This document shows, in pieces, positions 8,661 through 17,192 of a DNA stretch of 64,000 nucleotides (position 1 is the stretch's first letter; the number at the start of each line of letters is the position of its first letter). The notes beneath the pieces were generated by a model. That model ran no database searches. It was not told the origin of the DNA and saw only the letters and a program-made list of their open reading frames with translations. A program made the translations under genes and the position numbers. This DNA is from Klebsiella quasivariicola (lineage in GTDB: Bacteria > Pseudomonadota > Gammaproteobacteria > Enterobacterales > Enterobacteriaceae): assembly GCF_002269255.1 (NCBI RefSeq), contig NZ_CP022823.1, positions 1,922,001-1,986,000 on the forward strand, in the 5' to 3' direction.

Positions 8661-9768
8661 ACAGGGCCTGCTGCCAGACCGCCTGGGGTAGGAGATAAAC
8701 CTTCGCCGGGGCGCGCATGCCGTCGGTGACAATATGGCGGATGCCGCTGGCCATCACCGCGAGGGTGACGTCAAAGGCGTTCAGGCTGTCGCCGAAGCCC
8801 GCGGTCAGATTGAGCATTGAACCATTGGCCAGCAGATAGACGGTTTTGTCGGCCATGCGGTAGGCGTTGATATACGGCATCACCTCTTCCTGGGGGTACT
8901 GGCGCAGGTACTCGCCGTCGATCTCTTCCGCCACGTGGCCGACGTTAAGGATAAAGACTCCCGCTTTCGCGCGGTCCAGCGCCTGGCGATTAACCACGTT
9001 TTTACCGCCTGTCGCCGTGGCCACCACGTCCGCCGAGGCGATCGCCTCCTGCAAATCCACCACGTGCCAGCCGTCGTAAGCCGCCTGCAGACGGCGGGCA
9101 GGATCGATCTCCGCCACCATCACCTGGCCACCAAAGGCTTTCGCCGCCGCGGCGACACCCTGACCGACCAGGCCGTAGCCGATCACCAGCACTTTTTTCT
9201 CATGCAGGGTGAGATGAGTGGTCTGGAAGAAGGTGTGCCAGGCGGTGAGACCGACCATATGGCGGTTGTGCAGCCCCTCTTTTACCGGCAGATCGTCCCA
9301 GTTAAAGATCGGATAACCGGGCTGAATATCGCCCAGGCGACTGACGCCGGAGCCGGTGGCTTCCAGACCGGCCACGATGTTCCCGAATTCGCCGCGCTGG
9401 TGGAGCAGGGTGGTGATATCGGCGCCCATTTCGCACAGATGGGTTGGCTGCCAGGCAATTGCCTTTTCCCATGACTGATGCCAGTCGGCATCGCGCATAT
9501 TGCGCCACGCGCAGGCCTCGGCGCCGCGCTCCACCAGCCAGGCTACCACCTCGTCCTGCACGGTGGTGGGGTTACAGGTGGTTAAAAAGACCTGAGCGCC
9601 CTTGTCGAGGATCCCCTGCACCAGCGGGATCATTTTCATGTCGAGGTGCATACAGCAGGCCAGACGCACGCCGCTGAGGTCGGGCAGCGCGGCGACCTGA
9701 CGCAGGGTACGCGGCATATTCTGGCTGGCCCATGCCACTTCTTTCGCTAAAGAGATTTTATTATTCAC
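8659..9768 (-). CDS. S-adenosylhomocysteine hydrolase family protein, divergent
   Basis: About 369 residues with the adenosylhomocysteinase layout: an N-terminal substrate domain and a C-terminal Rossmann NAD domain with GYGLVGQGVAAAAKAFG. Conserved landmarks include NPTTVQDEVVAWL, NVGHVAEEID and LLANGSMLNLTAG. It is shorter than usual SAHases (over 420). The active-site stretch DDGGDLT reads EMGADIT here and the NDSVTKSKFDN stretch reads WDDLPVKEGLHNR, so standard SAH hydrolysis is not assured. E. coli uses Mtn/LuxS instead. GTG 9768 has a GAAGG site; an in-frame TTG at 9792 is an alternative. It is monocistronic and converges on cobT. Confidence 0.8.
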   Translation of the reverse strand: MNNKISLAKEVAWASQNMPRTLRQVAALPDLSGVRLACCMHLDMKMIPLVQGILDKGAQVFLTTCNPTTVQDEVVAWLVERGAEACAWRNMRDADWHQSWEKAIAWQPTHLCEMGADITTLLHQRGEFGNIVAGLEATGSGVSRLGDIQPGYPIFNWDDLPVKEGLHNRHMVGLTAWHTFFQTTHLTLHEKKVLVIGYGLVGQGVAAAAKAFGGQVMVAEIDPARRLQAAYDGWHVVDLQEAIASADVVATATGGKNVVNRQALDRAKAGVFILNVGHVAEEIDGEYLRQYPQEEVMPYINAYRMADKTVYLLANGSMLNLTAGFGDSLNAFDVTLAVMASGIRHIVTDGMRAPAKVYLLPQAVWQQAL

Positions 9769-9966
9769 TGGGTTATGACCTTCAATTCGCAAAAGGGGTA
9801 TCCCCCTGACCGAAAAGGGATTCTATCAGCCCCCGCGAGAATTCACAGCACAATGCCGTCGGACATCGCCGCCCGCGCTATCCCCTGCGAAAGACAGGGT
9901 TGTTAATTTAAGGTTAAAAAAAGAAAATAAAATATAAGTAATTCCTATGACCTAAGCGATAAAGCG

Positions 9967-10698
9967 ATGTTGAGTGTCATTTCTGCGGGGCTGTTTTCAC
10001 GGCTGCGGATTTTCCTTGGGCGCCTGAAGCCGCACGCGCTGCCGGTGGCCCGCCGGCATATCGTGCTGGGATCTATTGGCGCCGGCACCGGGCTGGCGGT
10101 AACCAGCATGTTCAGCCACTGGCTGCTCGGCGAAGTCAATTTGTGGTTTATTGCCCCCATGGGCGCGTCGGCGGTGCTGTTATTTGGCGTGCCGAGCAGC
10201 CCGCTGGCGCAGCCGTGGTCGATTGTCGGCGGCAACGTGCTGTCGGCGCTGATCGGCGTCACGGTCGGTATGCTGGTCCCCGATGCGGCGCTGGCCTGCG
10301 GTCTGGCGGCGGCTCTGGCCATCGCCGGGATGTATTTTCTGCGCTGTCTGCATCCCCCCGGCGGCGCGGTGGCCCTGACGGCGATCCTCGGCGGCGCCGG
10401 GGTGCACAGCGAAGGCTATCACTTTGTGCTGACCCCGGTGCTCCTCAACTCGCTGATGCTGGCGCTGCTGGCTATTGTGTTTAATAACCTGGTTGGCCGC
10501 CGTTATCCGCATCCGCTGGCGGCAGAGGAGGTCAAATCCAGGGCGGTGCCGCTGGGTATTTCGGTCACCCGGGAAGATATTCACGCCGCGCTGCTGGAAG
10601 GCCAGTTCCTCGACATTGATGAAGACGATGTCCAGGAGTTGCTGGAGAATATCGAGCAGCAGGCGCGGCAGCGTATCGCGACGGCAGCCCGCCGCTAA
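9967..10698 (+). CDS. HPP-family integral membrane protein
   Basis: A 243-residue protein with the family-defining HPPGGAVALTAILGG near residue 125 and four to five hydrophobic helices in residues 28-180. The C-terminal 60 residues are hydrophilic and acidic (DIDEDDVQELLENIEQQ). Longer relatives carry a CBS pair in this place; here only a short tail is present. In cyanobacteria HPP proteins have been linked to nitrite transport, but I cannot assign a substrate. It is divergent from the SAHase-like gene across an AT-rich 200-base spacer and stands alone. Confidence 0.75.
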   Translation: MLSVISAGLFSRLRIFLGRLKPHALPVARRHIVLGSIGAGTGLAVTSMFSHWLLGEVNLWFIAPMGASAVLLFGVPSSPLAQPWSIVGGNVLSALIGVTVGMLVPDAALACGLAAALAIAGMYFLRCLHPPGGAVALTAILGGAGVHSEGYHFVLTPVLLNSLMLALLAIVFNNLVGRRYPHPLAAEEVKSRAVPLGISVTREDIHAALLEGQFLDIDEDDVQELLENIEQQARQRIATAARR

Positions 10699-10719
10699 GG
10701 GCGTACAGCGGGCTGCGGA

Positions 10720-11109
10720 TTACAGATCGCCGGTAAGATACTGCGCGACCCCGCGGCCAAAGCTCCAGTCGCCTTTCTGGTTACTGATAATCGACACCAT
10801 CAGATCATCGCCGCTCAGGCCGCAGTGTTCCGCCAGCTCCTCCTGCAAAATGGCGAAGAAGCGCTGCTTCTGCGCCTCGCTGCGCGGGCTGGTATAGACC
10901 CGCACCACCACCAGATCCCGCGTGCGGGTCAGTCCGAGGCCGGTATCTTCAATCACCATATGGTGGGCTTTGTTTTCATGAACAATCTGGTAACGGTCGC
11001 GTTCTGGTACCTCGAAGGCGCGTAGCACGGCGCGATGGGCGGCATCCAGCAGGGTTTTGACCTCCTGTTCCGTACGGCCTTCAATCAGGTCAAATGTCAG
11101 TAATGGCAT
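10720..11109 (-). CDS. Tautomerase-superfamily protein (YusQ/MSAD-like)
   Basis: A 129-residue protein beginning MPLLTFDLIEGRT, so the mature protein would have the N-terminal Pro1 general base of the 4-oxalocrotonate tautomerase superfamily. The length (about 130) and the second beta-alpha-beta half (DLVVVRVYTSPRS) fit the fused-dimer malonate-semialdehyde-decarboxylase-like or YusQ-type subgroup rather than the 60-residue 4-OT. Substrate unknown. A divergent LysR gene lies 115 bases away and may control it, which is a common arrangement for tautomerase genes. A clear AAGGAG site precedes the ATG. Confidence 0.8.
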   Translation of the reverse strand: MPLLTFDLIEGRTEQEVKTLLDAAHRAVLRAFEVPERDRYQIVHENKAHHMVIEDTGLGLTRTRDLVVVRVYTSPRSEAQKQRFFAILQEELAEHCGLSGDDLMVSIISNQKGDWSFGRGVAQYLTGDL

Positions 11110-11224
11110 GCAGGTGCTCCTTATCGTTAGGGAATAATGATGGGCTCAACAAGATGCTAGCCGATGCCGCCGTCGGCAAAAACCGCTATAGTTGAATACA
11201 TTGTTTTTACTGGTGAACAATCAC

Positions 11225-12181
11225 ATGAGCGAGAGTCGTCCGGAGAGTTACTGGCTCCATCTGTACTGGCTGACGGTGCTGGAAGAACAAAAAAGCTATA
11301 CCCGGGCCGCGGAAAAGCTGGGGATCAGCAAGTCGGCTATCAGCCAGAAAATCAGCGAGCTGGAGCGGGTGATCGGTAAAACCCTCGTCCATCGCACCAC
11401 CCGCAGCGTGAGCCTCAGCGACGACGGACTGCGGCTGGTGGCGGAACTCAACGAGCCGTTTGGTCAGTTGCGGGATATTTTCACCGTCGCCTGCGATGAG
11501 GGCGGGCCGCTGCGGGGAACGCTGCGCCTGACCGCGCCGGTGGCCTTTTCCCGCCAGCAGCTGGTCCCGGCGATCGCGCCGTTTTTGCATCAGCATCCCC
11601 AGCTGCATTTGCAGCTGGAGGTGACCGACCGGCTGGTCTCTCTGGCCAGCGAAGGGTTCGATCTTGCCATCCGCCACTGTCGGCGCGAGGCGTTCCCGGA
11701 CACCCACGTCGCCTGGCCGCTGTGTCACACTGCGACGCTGATCGTGGCGTCCGCCGACTATATTCGCCGCCATGGCCGCCCGGAGACCCCCGACGATCTG
11801 CGCCACCACCAGTGCCTGACCTATCCCCGCGGGCCACAGCGCCCGCAGTGGACGTTCACCTCCCGCCAGACGCCCGATGCACGGGTGACGATCAACGTGC
11901 AGGGGCCGTTCGCTACGAATAACAGCGAGTCGCTACGTGATGCGGTGCTGGCGGGGCTGGGGGTGGCGCTGCTGCCGGATTTCAGCGCCCGGGAGGCCAT
12001 CGGTCGCGGGCTGGTGCAGGAGCTGCTGCCGGCGTGGCAGCCGGTGGAGGTGTTTGCCGATAAGCTGTACGTCATCCGGCCCTATACCCCGCGCGTGTCG
12101 CGCGCGGTGGAAACCTTCAGCCGCTACCTGAAAGCGACCTTCAGCGAGCCGCGTCCAGCTCCCGCGCCAGCGCCTCGCTAA
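11225..12181 (+). CDS. LysR-family transcriptional regulator
   Basis: About 318 residues with an N-terminal winged helix-turn-helix (residues 10-70: YTRAAEKLGISKSAISQKISELERVIG) and a C-terminal periplasmic-binding-like effector domain of the subgroup with the DLAIRHCRR stretch (CrgA-like). ATG 11225 is chosen over an upstream TTG because it has a GGTGA site and gives a normal N-terminus. It is divergent from the tautomerase gene, its most likely target. The last 41 bases overlap the end of the lipoate-ligase-like gene on the other strand, and the C-terminus is Pro/Ala-rich (PRPAPAPAPR). Confidence 0.88.
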   Translation: MSESRPESYWLHLYWLTVLEEQKSYTRAAEKLGISKSAISQKISELERVIGKTLVHRTTRSVSLSDDGLRLVAELNEPFGQLRDIFTVACDEGGPLRGTLRLTAPVAFSRQQLVPAIAPFLHQHPQLHLQLEVTDRLVSLASEGFDLAIRHCRREAFPDTHVAWPLCHTATLIVASADYIRRHGRPETPDDLRHHQCLTYPRGPQRPQWTFTSRQTPDARVTINVQGPFATNNSESLRDAVLAGLGVALLPDFSAREAIGRGLVQELLPAWQPVEVFADKLYVIRPYTPRVSRAVETFSRYLKATFSEPRPAPAPAPR

Positions 12182-12881
12182 AGCGGGGAAGCAGATGGCG
12201 CTCGCCGGGAAGCCGTTGTGCGAGGGTGATGGTTTTGTCGGCGCAATAGACCCGCTCGCTGCCGAGCTGCGCTTCGAAGGCGTTTGCCGCCTGATGCGCC
12301 GCGGTAAGATCAGCGTCAATAAGGATCACCGCATGGGCCAGCACGACATGGCCGCGGCCTGCCGCCAGCGGCCGCCAGTACTGGGCGGTGCCAACAATCT
12401 TGCGCGCCGCCTCGCCCTCTCCGCAGGCGAGGTTGTACCGGCCATCGCAAAAGGAACCGTTTACCGCCCGGGCGTGGCTGGCAACGCCGAAGCGCGCCAG
12501 GGTACGCTGCAGCACAGCGCACAGCGAGTGATAGATAGGTTCGGCGGCCTCGCCGAGCGGCTGCTGCACCGGCCAGGCGAGGCTAAGGTTGATAATACCC
12601 GGCCCCTGGGGTACCAGACCGCCCCCGGAGCGGCGGAGCCATACCGGCCAGCCGCGCGCGGCAAAATGCGCGCTGACCGCCGGCAGATCCGCAAACTGAC
12701 GATAGCTCCCCGGCACCACAAATCCCTGCGGTGCCTGCCAGAGCTGGGCGACGGCTTCCCCGGCGCAGGCTTTGGCAAACAGCGGCTGTTCCGCCTGGGT
12801 GGGGTCCTCGCAAAACTGCAGCGCCAGCGAGGAGGGGGTAAAACGGCGAGGCCAGCAGTCGGCCAGCGATAACAGAGACAT
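12141..12881 (-). CDS. Lipoate--protein ligase A family protein
   Basis: A 246-residue member of the biotin/lipoate A/B protein ligase fold. The RRSGGGLVPQGPGIINLSL stretch is the substrate-binding RRxSGGGAVxH/D-like motif, here with VPQ where His is common, and the later CDGRYNLACGEGEAARKIVGTAQYWR segment holds the conserved Lys. It may transfer lipoate or octanoate, or be an uncharacterised relative; LplA proper is longer. It is followed 46 bases downstream, in the same direction, by the end of no other gene; shiA lies upstream of neither promoter, so the two minus-strand genes may be separately transcribed. Its 3' end overlaps the convergent LysR gene. Confidence 0.72.
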   Translation of the reverse strand: MSLLSLADCWPRRFTPSSLALQFCEDPTQAEQPLFAKACAGEAVAQLWQAPQGFVVPGSYRQFADLPAVSAHFAARGWPVWLRRSGGGLVPQGPGIINLSLAWPVQQPLGEAAEPIYHSLCAVLQRTLARFGVASHARAVNGSFCDGRYNLACGEGEAARKIVGTAQYWRPLAAGRGHVVLAHAVILIDADLTAAHQAANAFEAQLGSERVYCADKTITLAQRLPGERHLLPRFSEALARELDAAR

Positions 12882-12927
12882 GCATTCTCCTTACCGGAGG
12901 GCGCGGGTCACGCCCTCCGCTTGTGGG

Positions 12928-14247
12928 TCAGTGGACGGTCTGTTTTTTCATCAGCAGGGCGGTGAGCGCCGACAGCAGGCATCCCGCGGTCAGATAGAGG
13001 GCCACGCTGTGCCATGAACCGCCGGAGAAGGTGACCAGCGCCGCGGCGATAAACGGCGTAAAACCGCCGCCGACCACGCTCGCCACCTGGTAGCCGACGC
13101 CGGCGCCGCTATAGCGATAGCTGGCGCCGAACAGCTCGGTAAACATCGGCTGCTGGACGCAGACCACCATATCATGGGCGATATTGGCCAGCATCAGGGC
13201 GAAGAACAGGATCCAGAAAACAGACTGACTCTCCAGCGCCATAAAGAACGGAAAACCGCTCAGCGTGCCGATCAGCGCGCCGGTGATATAGATCCGTCGG
13301 CGACCAAAGCGGTCTGCCAGCCAGGCGAAGCAGGGGATAGTCAGGCAGCTAAGACCGCCCACCAGCAGGCCGATGTTGAGAAACAGCTCGCGCGACAGGC
13401 CGAGGTTTTGCGTGGAATAGTTGAGGGCGAAGGCGGTGACGATATACATCGTCAGCAGTTCGCACAGCCGCAGGGCGATAATCAGTAAAAACGCTCCCGG
13501 ATGGCGAAGCAGGGCTTCCACCACCGGTAGTCGCTTTTTCTCCGGCTGAAGGTTGGCCTGGCTCTGCTGCGCTTCAAATTCCTGCGATTCCGCCATGCCG
13601 TTACGGATCCACAGCGCAATAAGGACCAGCACCACGCTGAACAGGAACGGTAAGCGCCAGCCCCAGTTGAGGAACTGCTCGTCGGTGGTCAGGCTGCTGA
13701 TCAGCGATACCAGTCCGGTGGAGAGCAGCAGGCCGACGCCGTAACCCACCTGCACCCCGCTGCTGTAAAAGGCTTTTTTCCCTTTCGGCGCATTTTCGAC
13801 GGAGAGCAGCGCGGCGCCGCCCCATTCGCCGCCGACGGCAAATCCCTGCACTGCCCGCAGGAACACCAGCAGCACCGGCGCCCACCAGCCAATCTGATTG
13901 AACGAGGGGAGCAGGCCAATACAGGCGGTGGCGATGCCCATCATCCAGACGGTCATCATCAGCATCCGTTTGCGCCCGAGACGGTCGCCAAAATGACCAA
14001 AGATGATGCCGCCGAGCGGGCGGAAGAGAAACCCGACGCCAAAGGTCGCGAACGCCGCCAGCGTCCCCATCGCCGGACCAATCTGCGGGAAAAACTCGCG
14101 GTTGAATACCAGCGCGGCGGTAATGCCATAGAGAAGAAAATCGTACCAGTCGACCACGGCGCCGGCAAAACTGCCCCATGCCGCCCGACGGGCGCGATGC
14201 AGTGCATCCGCTGGCTCGGCGGGCTGCACGCTTATTGTTGAATCCAT
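12928..14247 (-). CDS. shiA: Shikimate transporter, MFS (metabolite:H+ symporter)
   Basis: A 439-residue, 12-helix inner-membrane carrier very close to E. coli ShiA along its whole length, beginning MDSTISVQP and containing the MHS-family stretches VVDWYDFLLYG, GHFGDRLGRKRML and CFAWLADRFGRRR. It imports shikimate by proton symport. In E. coli shiA also lies in this tRNA-Asn/amn neighbourhood. ATG 14247 is the expected start. Nothing anomalous is seen. Confidence 0.93.
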   Translation of the reverse strand: MDSTISVQPAEPADALHRARRAAWGSFAGAVVDWYDFLLYGITAALVFNREFFPQIGPAMGTLAAFATFGVGFLFRPLGGIIFGHFGDRLGRKRMLMMTVWMMGIATACIGLLPSFNQIGWWAPVLLVFLRAVQGFAVGGEWGGAALLSVENAPKGKKAFYSSGVQVGYGVGLLLSTGLVSLISSLTTDEQFLNWGWRLPFLFSVVLVLIALWIRNGMAESQEFEAQQSQANLQPEKKRLPVVEALLRHPGAFLLIIALRLCELLTMYIVTAFALNYSTQNLGLSRELFLNIGLLVGGLSCLTIPCFAWLADRFGRRRIYITGALIGTLSGFPFFMALESQSVFWILFFALMLANIAHDMVVCVQQPMFTELFGASYRYSGAGVGYQVASVVGGGFTPFIAAALVTFSGGSWHSVALYLTAGCLLSALTALLMKKQTVH

Positions 14248-14553
14248 ACCCTGTCCTGTCAGTCACGTAATTTGTCGTTATTGGAATGAGACGCTTTTAC
14301 CCTGGCGCCTGTCCTGAGACTACCGTGCCGTGCCGGTTCAGGAAAGCGATTTGCATGGCAAAAAACAGAATGGTGCAAAAAATAAGCGACTGGAATGGCG
14401 GGCGAAATCACAACCTGTGGTAAACATTCTGGCAATTTGTCCACCAGCTTATACTTTTAATTAAATCAACGGATAGCAAAGAGGGACATCTTTTAAGAAT
14501 TGACGTAAATGGTTTACACTTAACACGTCTCCTTCTCTGGAATGGTGAGTTAA
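14248..14553. other. Divergent promoter region of shiA and the SUOX-fold gene
   Basis: 306 bases, AT-rich, without a gene. A TTGACG element at 14500-14505 could be a -35 box for the rightward gene, but no well-spaced -10 box is obvious. No operator symmetry was recognised. Confidence 0.35.
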
Positions 14554-15051
14554 ATGCGTTTACTTCTTGCAGTTTTATTTTGTTCTGTGATGTTACCTTC
14601 TGCTTACGCTGAAAAACTGCCTGCGCCGACAGGAAAACCTGTGCTGACCATTTCCGGAAAAATCGGAAATACAAACGTCGGTGACAAGGCCGTTTTTGAT
14701 CTCGCAATGCTGGAAAAACTGGGGATGAAGACGGTGGAAACCACCACCCCCTGGTACACCGGTAAGGTCCGTTTTGACGGCATTCCCCTTAATAAACTCA
14801 TGGATTTAGTCGGCGCGAAAGGCACATCTGCTCGCGTGCTGGCGCTGAACGACTACACGACCATTATCCCGATGGATGATTTTTATAAATTCCCGGTCAT
14901 TATGGCGTTAAAAATGAACGGCGAATATATGCGTATTCGAGATAAAGGCCCATTATTTATCGTCTACCCTTACGACAGTAGTGCTGAATTACAGAACCAG
15001 ATCTATTATTCCCGATCGGCCTGGCAAGTTTCAAAGATTATTATAGAATAA
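14554..15051 (+). CDS. Exported SUOX-fold (oxidoreductase molybdopterin-binding-like) protein
   Basis: A 165-residue protein with a signal peptide (MRLLLAVLFCSVMLPSAYA-EKLP). The remainder resembles the sulfite-oxidase/molybdopterin-binding fold: LTISGKIGN, FDLAMLEKL, WYTGKVRFDGIPLNKLMDLVGAKG and GPLFIVYPYD. No Cys suitable as the molybdenum ligand is present in the mature part, so it may be a cofactor-free sensor domain rather than an enzyme. The GGDEF-EAL gene starts 10 bases after its stop, so they are almost surely co-transcribed. The role as a periplasmic partner of the c-di-GMP protein is inference. Confidence 0.75.
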   Translation: MRLLLAVLFCSVMLPSAYAEKLPAPTGKPVLTISGKIGNTNVGDKAVFDLAMLEKLGMKTVETTTPWYTGKVRFDGIPLNKLMDLVGAKGTSARVLALNDYTTIIPMDDFYKFPVIMALKMNGEYMRIRDKGPLFIVYPYDSSAELQNQIYYSRSAWQVSKIIIE

Positions 15052-15061
15052 GGGTTGGATC

Positions 15062-16972
15062 TTGAATCGAATACTCACGGCTATTATTTTGTCGTTATTT
15101 ATTGTTACCGGATATATTACCTATCTGGTGCATGAGCGACAAAGTGAGTTGCAAAAATTTACCCGCTATACAGACTCCTGGTCAATGTCGCAGATGGTGT
15201 CGGAATATATGCGACTGGAGTCTCGTCTGGCGGGAATGGCGATCGGGGCCGAAGGGGCGGACCACGATGAGGTGCGCCTGCGCCTGGAGATCATGATGAG
15301 CCAGATCGAACTCCTGCAGCAGGGCGATCTGGGTAAATTTATTAATAAAAGCGAACAGCGGAAGGCGGTGGTCGCGACGCTGATTCGTAATCTTCATCTG
15401 CTTGATAAACAAGTTGATACCATGACGCCGGAGCAGGTCAAACAGATCCTGCCGGTGTTGAGTGAACTGGATGGCCCCCTGACCTCAATGGCCGCCGCCA
15501 CGCTGACGCAAGATATTAATATCGTTAATGTCACGCATGATAAAATTCAGCATCTCTATTATATCTACTCGGTGATCTCCATTCTGCTGATCGCCATGTG
15601 TATTACCCTGGGTTTGCTGATGCTGCGGCAGAATAATAACCTGCGTCGCGCCCATGTTCGTATGAAGACCCTGGCCAACGATCTGCAGATCTCAAAAGAG
15701 AAGCTGCAGGTGCAGAACCGCCGTCTCCAGTACGATGCCTACCATGATTCACTAACCGGCATGCCCAACCGCCTCTCTTTCTGGCAACGACTGCAGGAGA
15801 TCGTCAATCAGGTGCGTCCTTATAAGGGATCCGCCGTGGTGATGCTTTTCGACCTCGACAGCTTTAAGGATGTGAACGACACCCTCGGCCATGATGCTGG
15901 CGATAAGCTGCTGCAGGATCTGGCCAGTCGTCTCTCCTTTTTTCGTAAAACCACCGAGACGCTGTATCGCCTCGGCGGGGATGAGTTCGCGATGCTCTCT
16001 TACGATCTGACCGAAGAGATGGCCCTTGAGCGGGCCAATGTTATCCGCGAAAAAATCAGCCAGCCCTATCAGATCTATGATGCGCAAATTAATATCGACG
16101 CCTGCATTGGGATCGTGATTTCAGACGGCGAAAGCCGTACCGATTATTTGTACAAATGTGCCGACCTCGCGCTGTATGAGGCGAAAAAAGAGGGCAGCGG
16201 GCATGTGCAAATTTTCCGACCCGGGATGCTGCAACGTTTGCAGGAGAATAAATCGTTCGAAGACGATCTGCTGCTCGCGTTGGCCCATGACGAATTCAAA
16301 GTTTACTACCAGCCGATCGCCGATACCGTTACCCGCGAAATCTATGGTTATGAAGCGCTGGTTCGCTGGTTTCATCCGGTACGCGGCGCCGTGCCGCCGA
16401 CGGTATTTATTCCGGTGGCAGAGAAAATCGGCCTGATTAATGCCCTTGGTGAGTGGGTACTGAAGACCGCCTGTGCCGAAGCGGCCAGCTGGGCGACGCC
16501 GCTCAAGGTCTCGGTTAACGTTTCACCTATTCAGCTGATGAACACCTCGCTGACTGACACCATTATCAGTGTGCTGCAGCAAACCGGCCTCGATCCGCGA
16601 CGCCTGGATCTGGAGATCACCGAATCCGATGTCTTCAACGAGAACACCCGCTCGCTGGAAATTCTCAGCCAGCTGCGTGAGCAGGGCATTCAGATCTCCA
16701 TTGATGACTTTGGAACCGGTTATTCCTCCCTGTCGCGCCTAAGCTACTTCCCGTTCGACAAAATTAAAATCGATCGCTCGTTTGTTATTAATATTCCGGC
16801 GCAAAAAGACGATCTCGATATCGTTCGTCTGATTATCAGTATGGGAAAGAGCCTGCATATGCGTATTGTGGCGGAAGGCGTGGAAACCGAAGAACAGTTG
16901 ACCTCGCTGCAGGCGCTGGGGTGTGATCTGGTCCAGGGGTATTTAATCGGTAAGCCAAGTCCACTGCGCTAG
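15062..16972 (+). CDS. Membrane-anchored GGDEF-EAL c-di-GMP enzyme
   Basis: A 636-residue protein starting at TTG 15062 after an AAGGGTTGGA site. Two transmembrane helices (residues about 5-22 and 166-190) bracket a periplasmic helical domain; a short coiled coil leads to GGDEF (residues about 225-385) and EAL (390-636). The GGDEF loop is intact (RLGGDEF, residues 305-309), but the product-inhibition RxxD site is degenerate (KTTE). EAL has E431-A-L, NVSPIQL, EITESDVF, DDFGTGYSSL, KIDRSF and EGVET, so phosphodiesterase residues look complete. Either or both activities are possible. It is operonic with the upstream SUOX-fold protein, which may supply a periplasmic signal. Confidence 0.92.
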   Translation: MNRILTAIILSLFIVTGYITYLVHERQSELQKFTRYTDSWSMSQMVSEYMRLESRLAGMAIGAEGADHDEVRLRLEIMMSQIELLQQGDLGKFINKSEQRKAVVATLIRNLHLLDKQVDTMTPEQVKQILPVLSELDGPLTSMAAATLTQDINIVNVTHDKIQHLYYIYSVISILLIAMCITLGLLMLRQNNNLRRAHVRMKTLANDLQISKEKLQVQNRRLQYDAYHDSLTGMPNRLSFWQRLQEIVNQVRPYKGSAVVMLFDLDSFKDVNDTLGHDAGDKLLQDLASRLSFFRKTTETLYRLGGDEFAMLSYDLTEEMALERANVIREKISQPYQIYDAQINIDACIGIVISDGESRTDYLYKCADLALYEAKKEGSGHVQIFRPGMLQRLQENKSFEDDLLLALAHDEFKVYYQPIADTVTREIYGYEALVRWFHPVRGAVPPTVFIPVAEKIGLINALGEWVLKTACAEAASWATPLKVSVNVSPIQLMNTSLTDTIISVLQQTGLDPRRLDLEITESDVFNENTRSLEILSQLREQGIQISIDDFGTGYSSLSRLSYFPFDKIKIDRSFVINIPAQKDDLDIVRLIISMGKSLHMRIVAEGVETEEQLTSLQALGCDLVQGYLIGKPSPLR

Positions 16973-17007
16973 CAACTCCCGAACACGTTTATATTATTAT
17001 TCCGGGT

Positions 17008-17036
17008 GATTTCAGGATCCTGAAATCGCTTTTTTA
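17008..17036 (+). terminator. Terminator after the GGDEF-EAL gene
   Basis: The 8-bp stem GATTTCAG/CTGAAATC with a 4-nt loop is followed by GCTTTTTTATTT. It lies 36 bases after the stop codon. Confidence 0.85.
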
Positions 17037-17059
17037 TTTAAACGTGTCGCTAATCCCTG

Positions 17060-17084
17060 AGGGGTATAAAAAGGGGTAGGGGTA
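17060..17084 (+). promoter_or_regulatory. Three NarL-type heptamers upstream of yeaR
   Basis: AGGGGTA occurs three times, at 17060-17066, 17072-17078 and 17078-17084. Its complement TACCCCT fits the NarL/NarP heptamer TACYYMT. E. coli yeaR-yoaG is known to be activated by nitrate through NarL and repressed by NsrR. A weak, NsrR-like imperfect palindrome (AAGAGGTATATGATATGCAT..., from 17120) follows near the probable promoter. The heptamer match is direct; function is inferred from the known regulation of the genes. Confidence 0.55.
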
Positions 17085-17192
17085 AAATTCGACAATAAAA
17101 TAATATCCTCAACGTTTAAAAGAGGTATATGATATGCATCATATAGGCTATTTCTGACCGCCTCGTTTGCGGCGGTAAAGTGAGGCACCATC

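Noticed and set aside
9769..9966. SAH riboswitch upstream of the SAHase-like gene
   Set aside because: The leader has C- and G-runs (GGGGTATCCCCC) that form only a small hairpin; the multi-stem SAH aptamer pattern was not recognised.
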